DNA of 5,242 bases. It comes from an uncultured Collinsella sp. (GTDB lineage: Bacteria; Actinomycetota; Coriobacteriia; Coriobacteriales; Coriobacteriaceae). The notes below the pieces were generated by a model. The model was not told the DNA's origin. It searched no databases and saw only the letters and a list, made by a program, of their open reading frames with translations. Shown piece after piece: positions 1 through 4,239 of this stretch. Where the stretch lies: positions 1 through 5,242 of the forward strand of contig CABUQK010000119.1 of NCBI GenBank assembly GCA_902493615.1, written 5' to 3'. The translations under genes were made by a program, and so were the position numbers. The number at the start of each line of letters is the position of its first letter. Within the stretch, counting starts at the first letter, position 1.

Positions 1-651
1 GTCCAGACCATGGTGGGCGACTCCATGATCTTCAAGGTCATCTGCATTGCCTTCCTGATCACCCTGTTCGCCAACATGGCTGCCTGGTCCTTCGGCGTCA
101 ACTCCGTTGCTCGTTATGCTGCCGAGCATGGCGACATGCCCAAGGTCTTCGCCTCGATGATCTCGGATGACGACATGCCCAACGGCGCCAACCTGGTCAA
201 CGCCATCGTCGCCTCCCTGGTGCTGTGCCTGCAGCTCGTTCCCATCGACGCCATCTCCAACGGTGTCTTCTGGATGCTCTTCGGTACCTCCGTTGTATTC
301 TTGCTGCTCACCTACATCCCGATGTTCCCGGCATTCCTCAACCTTCGTAAGAACGACCCTAACCGTGCGCGCATCTTTACGTTCCCGTTTAAGGGCGTCA
401 TGATGAAGGTCATGCTGGCTATTCCCTGCATCGAGCTGATTCTGGCTATCGTTGCAACGCTGATTCCGTTCTCTGTCGATGAGATTGGCGATAAGGTCCC
501 GATGATCGTTATCTTCATCGTGCTCTTGCTTATTGGCGAGGTTGTCCGCGTCGTCAGTGCTAAGGGTCGCGAGACCGAGTACAAGGGTCTCACCCCTGAA
601 CTAGCTGCTCAGCGTCTCGCTGAGGAGGCCGCCGAGGCCGAGGAGAACTAG
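1..651 (+). CDS. APC-family amino acid/polyamine antiporter, C-terminal part (5' end outside window)
   Basis: An open frame runs in from the window edge and stops at TAG 649-651. That gives the last 216 residues of a membrane transporter; the family is usually about 450-500 residues, so over half is missing. Five hydrophobic segments are visible at about fragment residues 9-30, 64-81, 89-112, 134-157 and 166-185. A charged, acidic cytoplasmic tail follows (about 186-216, rich in E and A). The stretch WSFGVNSVARYAAEHGDMPKVF (shortened: WSFGVN...DMPKVF, residues 29-50) resembles the loop after TM8 in the glutamate:GABA antiporter branch (GadC-like) of the APC superfamily. The known agmatine:putrescine antiporter AguD belongs to this branch. 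The agmatine deiminase 284 nt downstream on the same strand makes agmatine a likely substrate, but this is inference from context: the substrate-binding half is not visible. Family assignment is firm, specificity is not. Confidence 0.85.
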   Translation, partial: VQTMVGDSMIFKVICIAFLITLFANMAAWSFGVNSVARYAAEHGDMPKVFASMISDDDMPNGANLVNAIVASLVLCLQLVPIDAISNGVFWMLFGTSVVFLLLTYIPMFPAFLNLRKNDPNRARIFTFPFKGVMMKVMLAIPCIELILAIVATLIPFSVDEIGDKVPMIVIFIVLLLIGEVVRVVSAKGRETEYKGLTPELAAQRLAEEAAEAEEN

Positions 652-670
652 AACACCCGATTCGGGGTTC
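651..670 (+). other. Hairpin directly after the antiporter stop codon
   Basis: GAAC (651-654) pairs with GTTC (667-670) and CCCG (656-659) with CGGG (663-666), leaving a bulged A at 655 and loop ATT. It begins at the last base of the stop codon. No T-tract follows (the next bases are CAACCCTCC), so it is a poor intrinsic terminator. It may be a weak attenuator or a 3'-end stabilising hairpin between the antiporter and aguA. Confidence 0.35.
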
Positions 671-699
671 CAACCCTCCTCGCCACTTGACCATTCCCC

Positions 700-742
700 G
701 GGGTGGGTGTGAGCGATAGCTCTGGTAACCACCGCCCGCCCC
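700..742 (+). other. Long GC-rich stem-loop in the antiporter-aguA gap
   Basis: GGGGTGGGTG (700-709) can pair with CGCCCGCCCC (733-742) over 10 bp, two of them G.U wobbles. Inside the loop a second perfect hairpin forms: GAGC (711-714), loop GATA, GCTC (719-722). The nested layout suggests a folded RNA leader. No T-tract follows. It matches no riboswitch class I can recognise. Confidence 0.35.
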
Positions 743-802
743 AATCTCTCTTCCGTATCCTTCGTGCGTTTTGTCTCCGCGCGCCAGGTTACGTCGTCGC
801 TT

Positions 803-828
803 GCCGGTGCGACTCCGTGAAAACCGGC
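803..828 (+). other. Stem-loop in the aguA leader
   Basis: GCCGGT (803-808) is perfectly complementary to ACCGGC (823-828), with a 14-nt loop. It runs directly into a GC palindrome, CCGGCGCCGG (824-833), and GGGCGCCC (832-839), so several alternative folds are possible. GC-rich DNA forms such stems easily, which limits confidence. Confidence 0.3.
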
Positions 829-883
829 GCCGGGCGCCCCGACCTTTGCCGGGGGACGGGCGTCCGCCACCTCTTGGTTTTAG

Positions 884-912
884 GCTGCGGGTAACTCGCT
901 CGCAGCAAGCGA
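884..912 (+). promoter_or_regulatory. Two mutually exclusive hairpins just upstream of the aguA ribosome binding site
   Basis: GCTGCG (884-889) pairs perfectly with CGCAGC (901-906). Alternatively TCGCT (896-900) pairs with AGCGA (908-912). The two helices share bases 901-906 as stem or loop and overlap in space, so only one can form at a time. They end 11 nt before the GGAGG at 924. This could be a switch in the leader or a chance result of high GC. Confidence 0.3.
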
Positions 913-923
913 TCGTTCGATTT

Positions 924-928
924 GGAGG
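924..928 (+). promoter_or_regulatory. Ribosome binding site of aguA
   Basis: GGAGG lies 7 nt before ATG 936. This decides the start: the frame stays open upstream to about 771, but that extension is arginine-rich, has no ribosome binding site and does not resemble the family N-terminus. Confidence 0.85.
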
Positions 929-935
929 AAATCTT

Positions 936-2141
936 ATGCGCACGATTACCGAGTCCGAGTCCACCCCCAAGGCCGACGGCTTCTTTATGCCCGCTGAATT
1001 CGCCCCGCAGGATCGTGTGTGGATGGGCTGGCCCCACCGCACCGACACCTGGGCCCACGGCGCCAAGCCGGCTCAGAGGCAGTATGCCGCCATCGCCCGC
1101 GCCATTGCCGAATTCACCCCGGTTACCATATGCGCCAACCAGGCCGACTACGCCAACTGCAAGGCCGCCTTTGAGGAAGACGAGAACGTCACCGTTATCG
1201 AGATGACCACCGACGACGCTTGGTTCCGCGACACCGCTGCCACTTTTGTTATCAACGGCAAGGGCGATAAGCGCGCCAACCACTGGCACTTCAACGCTTA
1301 TGGCGGTCTTGTCGACGGCCTGTACTTCCCGTGGGACAAGGACGAGCAGATTGCTCTTAAGATGGCTGAGCTTTCCGGCTGCCGTCGTTATCGTCCCGAT
1401 GACATGATCCTCGAGGGCGGTTCCATCACCGTCGACGGCGAAGGCACCGTGGTTGTGACCGACCAGTGCCTGCTTTCCCCGGGCCGCACCTGCTCTGCGG
1501 TTCTGGAGGAGGAAGAGGACCCCGAGTCCATCTGGCCCAAGTTCAAGAGGAAGTTCGAGCCCTGGAGCGAGGAACTTCGCGCCTATATGGACGAGCACCT
1601 CAAGGATTACCTGGGTGTCGAGAAGGTCATCTGGGTCAAGGAAGGCATCGACCCCGAGGAGACCAACGGTCACATCGATGACGTCGCCACGTTCATCGCT
1701 CCGGGCGTCATGGCCTGCATCTGGACCGACGATCCCGAGTATCCGTTCTACGAGCAGTGCCACGCCGTCTACGAGACCCTCTCCAACGCCGTTGACGCCA
1801 AGGGCCGCAAGATGAAGGTCTACAAGCTCTGCATGCCCGTGAACCCGCTGTTCATGGACCAGGCTTCCTGCGATACCATCGACGCCGACGAGAACGCCGA
1901 GCCGCGCGTCGCCGACGAGCCGCTGATCGCCTCCTACATGAACTACCTGGTCACCAACTACGGCGTTATCGTCCCGCAGTACGGTGACGAGAACGACCAG
2001 CTTGCCATTGACACGCTCCAGAAGATCTACGACGAGGTCTGGGGCGAGGGCGTCTACAAATGCGTCGGCGTTCAGTCCGAGCAGGTCGTCTTCGGTGGCG
2101 GAAACATCCATTGCATTACGCAGCAGGAACCCGCGGCGTAA
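936..2141 (+). CDS. aguA: Agmatine deiminase (agmatine iminohydrolase)
   Basis: A cytoplasmic enzyme of 401 residues that hydrolyses agmatine to N-carbamoylputrescine and ammonia, of the peptidyl-arginine deiminase-like (PPAD/AgDI) family with the pentein fold. Family motifs seen: MPAEFAPQDRVWMGWPHR near the N-terminus, DDAWFRD (93-99), NAYGGLVDGLYFPWDKD, ILEGGSI with Glu160, ETNGHIDD with His246 and Asp248, and GGGNIHCITQQ at the C-terminus with the nucleophile Cys393. Each catalytic position known from Enterococcus AgDI has a counterpart. Two oddities: the usual RD[ST]GPTF motif reads RDTAATF (98-104), losing the Gly-Pro pair, and about 24 extra residues (about 187-210: acidic, then basic/aromatic) follow LLSPGRT. 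They explain most of the excess over the usual 365-380 residues. The antiporter upstream on the same strand fits agmatine uptake. The carbamoylputrescine-processing enzyme is not in the window. Confidence 0.95.
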   Translation: MRTITESESTPKADGFFMPAEFAPQDRVWMGWPHRTDTWAHGAKPAQRQYAAIARAIAEFTPVTICANQADYANCKAAFEEDENVTVIEMTTDDAWFRDTAATFVINGKGDKRANHWHFNAYGGLVDGLYFPWDKDEQIALKMAELSGCRRYRPDDMILEGGSITVDGEGTVVVTDQCLLSPGRTCSAVLEEEEDPESIWPKFKRKFEPWSEELRAYMDEHLKDYLGVEKVIWVKEGIDPEETNGHIDDVATFIAPGVMACIWTDDPEYPFYEQCHAVYETLSNAVDAKGRKMKVYKLCMPVNPLFMDQASCDTIDADENAEPRVADEPLIASYMNYLVTNYGVIVPQYGDENDQLAIDTLQKIYDEVWGEGVYKCVGVQSEQVVFGGGNIHCITQQEPAA

Positions 2142-2205
2142 CTGTCTGTCTTCCCGAGGCACGGCACCTTGCCCTTCAATCGTCGGGCATGATCCTTAAG
2201 GTCTA

Positions 2206-2225
2206 TGCCCTCCTCTTTCAGGGCA
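2206..2225 (+). terminator. Weak hairpin downstream of aguA
   Basis: TGCCCT (2206-2211) pairs with AGGGCA (2220-2225) across an 8-nt loop, 65 nt after the aguA stop. No T-tract follows (ATCTGCCG), so intrinsic termination is doubtful. A second, weaker pair, TGCCC (2170-2174) with GGGCA (2185-2189), lies before it. Otherwise 2142-2326 holds nothing I can identify: no convincing gene, RNA or promoter. Confidence 0.2.
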
Positions 2226-2326
2226 ATCTGCCGCACCTCGGAAACCCAGCCAATCACGCCGACGCTTAATCGTCTGGCTCTCCGGGGCACCCCATCCCGC
2301 CGCTCAAACCGTCGCTCGCGTAGCCA

Positions 2327-2370
2327 TTGGGGACGTTCTTAAACGACTAGTCAAACAAGAACGTCCCCAA
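2327..2370. repeat. Perfect inverted repeat with a palindromic centre
   Basis: The 14-nt arms TTGGGGACGTTCTT (2327-2340) and AAGAACGTCCCCAA (2357-2370) are perfectly complementary. The 16-nt centre is itself symmetric: the palindrome GACTAGTC (2345-2352) with AAAC on each side. It can form a long hairpin or cruciform from either strand. It lies in the convergent gap between aguA and the DAHP synthase gene, without a T-tract on either strand, so it looks more like a REP/BIME-type repeat than a terminator. GGGGACGTTC-like motifs are a familiar style of dispersed intergenic repeat in several bacterial groups; the family link is inference. Confidence 0.7.
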
Positions 2371-2428
2371 CGACTACCCAAGGAGTGTCCCAGACTGCCG
2401 GCAGAAAAGGAACGTCCCTAACTGCCGC
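2357..2428 (+). repeat. Cluster of degenerate direct repeats containing GTCCC
   Basis: AAGAACGTCCCCAAC (2357-2371, also the right arm of the inverted repeat) recurs as AGGAACGTCCCTAAC (2408-2422), with 13 of 15 bases identical. A third copy covers 2380-2401. It aligns with 2407-2428 at 17 of 22 bases, sharing AAGGA, GTCCC and ACTGCCG, at a period of 27 nt. The palindrome CTGCCGGCAG (2395-2404) lies between them. With the left arm at 2327-2340 this makes four copies of one motif in about 100 nt. Confidence 0.55.
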
Positions 2429-2497
2429 ATCCGGAGCAAGACAACGCCGCAGGTAGAGGACGGACAGCGAGCGGGTCGCATTTGAGACAAGGTGACG

Positions 2498-2534
2498 TGA
2501 AACGAAAGGGCGCTGACCTTCTGGTCGCGCCCTT
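2498..2534 (-). terminator. Rho-independent terminator of the DAHP synthase gene
   Basis: Read leftward, AAGGGCGC (2534-2527) and GACC (2526-2523) pair with GGTC (2518-2515) and GCGCCCTT (2513-2506), with tetraloop AGAA and one bulged A at 2514. This 12-bp stem is followed by TTTCGTTT on the minus strand. The + strand has no T-tract after it, so it acts leftward only. It lies about 75 nt past the stop codon of the DAHP synthase gene. Confidence 0.75.
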
Positions 2535-2582
2535 GAAGTTGAACGTCAGATTGTCCAAATGCGGCCCGCGCAGCGTCGAGCC

Positions 2583-2610
2583 GTTACGGCGTTTGGTAAA
2601 ACGCCGTAAC
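2583..2610 (-). other. Perfect 12-bp hairpin abutting the DAHP synthase stop codon
   Basis: GTTACGGCGTTT (2583-2594) and AAACGCCGTAAC (2599-2610) are perfectly complementary, with a 4-nt loop. On the minus strand the stem starts immediately after the stop codon (2613-2611). No T-tract follows (GGCTCGACG), so it is not a classical terminator. It may protect the mRNA 3' end. The terminator with a T-tract lies further on at 2534-2498. Confidence 0.55.
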
Positions 2611-3642
2611 CTACACCCGCTCTGCGATCTCGTGGATGAGGTAGTTGGTCTTTTCCCAGCCCAGGCACGGGTCGGTGATGGACTTGCCAAAGACGCCGCC
2701 GTCGACCGGCTGGTTGCCGTCCTCCAGGTAGGACTCGATCATAAAGCCCTTGACCAGCTTGGAGATTGACTCGTTGCGGCGGCAGCTGTCGAGCACCTCC
2801 TTGCAAATGCGATACTGCTCCAGCGGACGCTTGCCCGAGTTGTCATGGTTGCAGTCGATGACCGCTGCCGGATTGGCATAGCCGGCGTGCTCGGTATAGC
2901 GCTCGGCCAGGCGCTCCAGGTGTTCGTAGTGGTAGTTGGGGTAGGTGCGCCCATCGAGACCGATGTAGCCACGCATAACGGCGTGCGCGAGCGGATTGCC
3001 GCCGCACTCGACCTCCCAGTTGCGGAAGATGAAGCTCTGGTGCGCCTGCGCGGCGTAAATGGAGTTGAGCATAACGGTGGTGGAACCGGCAGTGGGATTC
3101 TTCATGCCGACGGGTACCGAAATGCCGCTCGACACCAGGCGATGCTCCTGGTTTTCGACCGAGCGTGCGCCCACGGCCACATAGCTCAGCAGGTCAACGA
3201 GGTACTGGTAGTTGGACGGATAGAGCATCTCGTCGGCGGTGAAGAAGCCTGTTTCCTTAATAACGCGCAGGTGCATATGGCGGATGGCCTTGACGCCCTC
3301 GAGCAGGTCGTCGGGAGCCTCGGGGTTGGGGTTGTGCAGCAGGCCCTTGTAGCCGGTGCCCTTGGTGCGCGGCTTATTGGTGTAGACGCGCGGAATGATG
3401 ATGAGCTTGTCCTTGACCTCCTCGGCGGTCTTGGCCAGTCGGTTCATGTACTCAAGCACCGAATCCTCGCGGTCGGCAGAGCACGGGCCGATGATGAGCA
3501 CCTTGCGTGCGTCCTCGCCGGTAAAGACTTTGGCGACCTCGGCGTCAAATGCCTGCTTTTTGGTGGTAAGCTCGGCAGAAAGCGGCATTTCCTCGCGGAT
3601 CTCCATGGGGATCGGCAGCCTGCGTTTGAATTCCATGGCCAT
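2611..3642 (-). CDS. aroG: 3-deoxy-7-phosphoheptulonate (DAHP) synthase, class I-alpha
   Basis: A complete 343-residue cytoplasmic enzyme that condenses phosphoenolpyruvate and erythrose 4-phosphate to DAHP, the first step of the shikimate pathway to aromatic amino acids. Length is close to E. coli AroF/G/H (about 350). Motifs: IGPCSAD with metal-binding Cys54, NKPRTKGTGYKG (about 89-100) with the substrate-binding KPRT, GARSVENQEHR (158-168), PVGMKNPTAG (177-186), VIDCNHDNSGK (261-271) with His266, MIESYLEDGNQ (301-311) with Glu303, and FGKSITDPCLGWE (318-330) with Asp324. Cys54, His266, Glu303 and Asp324 are the four expected metal ligands. The KPRT loop has one residue more than E. coli (KGTGYKG against TVGWKG). 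There is no fused chorismate mutase or ACT domain; feedback sensitivity cannot be judged from sequence alone. It stands alone, with its own promoter and terminator. I cannot distinguish the aroF, aroG and aroH names. Confidence 0.95.
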   Translation of the reverse strand: MAMEFKRRLPIPMEIREEMPLSAELTTKKQAFDAEVAKVFTGEDARKVLIIGPCSADREDSVLEYMNRLAKTAEEVKDKLIIIPRVYTNKPRTKGTGYKGLLHNPNPEAPDDLLEGVKAIRHMHLRVIKETGFFTADEMLYPSNYQYLVDLLSYVAVGARSVENQEHRLVSSGISVPVGMKNPTAGSTTVMLNSIYAAQAHQSFIFRNWEVECGGNPLAHAVMRGYIGLDGRTYPNYHYEHLERLAERYTEHAGYANPAAVIDCNHDNSGKRPLEQYRICKEVLDSCRRNESISKLVKGFMIESYLEDGNQPVDGGVFGKSITDPCLGWEKTNYLIHEIAERV

Positions 3643-3647
3643 AGGGG

Positions 3648-3654
3648 CCTCCTC
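3648..3654 (-). promoter_or_regulatory. Ribosome binding site of the DAHP synthase gene
   Basis: On the minus strand GAGGAGG (3654-3648) lies 5 nt before ATG 3642. A second ATG (3636) is codon 3, 11 nt from the site, so 3642 is the better start, though the second cannot be excluded. Confidence 0.8.
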
Positions 3655-3696
3655 AATCTATAGAAAGAGCAATAAGCGTATTGTCGAATGCTCGGC

Positions 3697-3725
3697 ATTA
3701 TCCGCTGTCGCACGCTAAAGTGCAA
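3697..3725 (-). promoter_or_regulatory. Likely sigma-70-type promoter of the DAHP synthase gene
   Basis: On the minus strand TTGCAC (3725-3720) is followed after exactly 17 nt by GATAAT (3702-3697). The -10 matches 5 of 6 consensus bases and the -35 has the conserved TTG. The implied 5' leader is about 45-50 nt. The 19-nt tandem repeat at 3746-3783 lies just upstream of the -35. Confidence 0.5.
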
Positions 3726-3745
3726 GTCCTTGTCGCCCCGAAACC

Positions 3746-3783
3746 TACCAAAAAGGGACAGGTTTACCAAAAAGGGACAGGTT
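3746..3783. repeat. Exact 19-nt tandem duplication
   Basis: TACCAAAAAGGGACAGGTT occurs twice without a mismatch or gap (3746-3764, 3765-3783). A third unit begins (TTA) and then diverges. AAACCT (3741-3746) is also complementary to AGGTTT (3760-3765), so one unit can fold. GGGACAGGTTT is a motif style seen in dispersed intergenic repeats; whether it is repeated elsewhere in this genome cannot be seen here. Confidence 0.85.
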
Positions 3784-3880
3784 TATTTTGGCAGGTTTTA
3801 TCTGGGTAAACGTCGGCGGATGTCGGGAGGGAGTGGCACCGCGCGCGACCCTAAGGCTGTTGTCGGTTCCCCAGGAAACA

Positions 3881-3930
3881 CCCTGTGGGCAAAAAATGCC
3901 AAATATGAGTACGGTTGCTAACCTAGTAAC
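3881..3930 (+). repeat. Left copy of the ~50-nt repeat with hairpin tail
   Basis: The 32-nt core is followed by GTTGCTA (3914-3920), loop ACC, TAGTAAC (3924-3930): a 7-bp stem with one G.T pair. The core holds a small hairpin, GGCA (3888-3891) with TGCC (3897-3900), that the single C/G difference abolishes in the other copy. A further stem, CCCCAGG (3869-3875) with CCTGTGGG (3882-3889), overlaps its start. Confidence 0.55.
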
Positions 3931-4018
3931 ATATACGTCTGGCGAGATAATAGACAAAGTGAAAAATATGTTCATTAACGTTGGCACGCAGAAGCCCGCT
4001 AACGGGCGTTTTGATTAA
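3905..4018 (+). CDS. Possible small ORF, 37 codons, inside the inverted-repeat unit
   Basis: ATG 3905 to TAA 4016-4018 would give a 37-residue peptide beginning MSTVANLVTYTSGEIIDKVK, with an amphipathic middle and no recognisable family. Against it: no ribosome binding site precedes the ATG (the upstream sequence is the A-rich repeat arm), the start lies inside the left repeat arm, and the last codons coincide with a terminator hairpin. It is recorded as a candidate only; a chance reading frame is more likely. Confidence 0.15.
   Translation: MSTVANLVTYTSGEIIDKVKNMFINVGTQKPANGRFD
3994..4012 (+). terminator. Rho-independent terminator, rightward, within the inverted-repeat unit
   Basis: GCCCG (3994-3998), loop CTAA, CGGGC (4003-4007), then GTTTTGATTAATTT. 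The stem is short but all G:C, and the T-rich tail lies only on the + strand side. No annotated gene precedes it on this strand, so it either serves a small unrecognised transcript starting inside the unit or was carried in with it. Confidence 0.5.
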
Positions 4019-4068
4019 TTTGAAGGCGTATAGAGGCCGCAAGGAGGTCGTTTGAGGCGGTTTTGGCT

Positions 4069-4118
4069 GTTACCAAAAAGGTAACAGTACTCATATTTGC
4101 CATTTTTTGCCCACAGGG
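4069..4118 (-). repeat. Right copy of the ~50-nt repeat with hairpin tail
   Basis: Read leftward, the 32-nt core (4118-4087) is followed by a perfect 8-bp hairpin, CTGTTACC (4087-4080), loop TTTTT, GGTAACAG (4074-4067). The left copy has a different stem sequence at the same place (shared GTT..C and GTAAC), so the stem is kept while bases changed. Confidence 0.55.
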
Positions 4119-4176
4119 CCTCGAAGGGGCTGTCAATCAGGTCCCAGGGGAGGCGGCTCAAGGGCCGTAGAACAAA

Positions 4177-4208
4177 AACGGGGGCGCAGGGTGTCCTGCG
4201 CCCCCGTT
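4177..4208 (-). terminator. Strong rho-independent terminator of the ABC exporter gene
   Basis: A perfect 14-bp stem, AACGGGGGCGCAGG (4177-4190) with CCTGCGCCCCCGTT (4195-4208) and a 4-nt loop, is followed on the minus strand by TTTTTGTT (about 4178-4171). It starts 32 nt past the exporter stop codon and isolates that gene from the DAHP synthase gene beyond. Nothing identifiable lies between it and the repeat arm (4119-4170). Confidence 0.9.
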
Positions 4209-4239
4209 CTCGGGCGTTATTCGTTCCCTGCGGCAGAAT

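Larger units (their letters stand above)
3881..4118. repeat. 238-bp unit bounded by long terminal inverted repeats (possible MITE-like element)
   Basis: The outer 32 nt (3881-3912, starting CCCTGTGGGCAAAAAATG) and the reverse complement of 4087-4118 agree at 31 of 32 bases; the only difference is at 3899. Similarity continues more weakly inward to 3930/4069 (about 41 of 50 in all). The 174-nt interior between the 32-nt arms is visibly richer in A and T than the neighbouring genes. No transposase is encoded. I see no target-site duplication at the borders (AGGAAACA on the left, CCTCGAAG on the right). It could be a non-autonomous transposable element, a pair of inverted dispersed repeats or an invertible segment. 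Confidence 0.6.

Noticed and set aside
687..720. TTGACC (687-692) as a -35 element for aguA
   Set aside because: No acceptable -10 follows at 16-18 nt; the bases there are TGAGCG.
802..815. TGCCGGTGCGACTCCG, similar to a core piece of cobalamin riboswitches
   Set aside because: The upstream GGGAA box and the downstream GCCACTG box are absent, and the downstream gene has no link to cobalamin. The likeness is limited to one short stretch.
789..2162. A 457-codon open frame on the minus strand across aguA
   Set aside because: It mirrors the real gene in the opposite strand. The + frame has all agmatine deiminase motifs and a ribosome binding site, while the reverse frame has neither family resemblance nor a start signal. 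GC-rich codon use produces such shadows.
2072..2290. A 72-codon minus-strand frame after aguA with protein-like wording (IALKEEGIDLKDHARRLKGK)
   Set aside because: It starts at GTG without a good ribosome binding site, overlaps the aguA 3' end by about 70 nt and matches no family I know. A decayed gene fragment cannot be excluded.
2845..3663. A 272-codon open frame on the + strand opposite the DAHP synthase gene
   Set aside because: It lies antisense to a gene with complete motifs, is rich in V, G and A as reverse-frame shadows are, and has no ribosome binding site.
3869..3897. CCCCAGG/CCTGTGGG hairpin as a terminator
   Set aside because: On the + strand it is followed by an A-run, not a T-run. 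On the minus strand the T-run comes before the stem. It fits neither direction.
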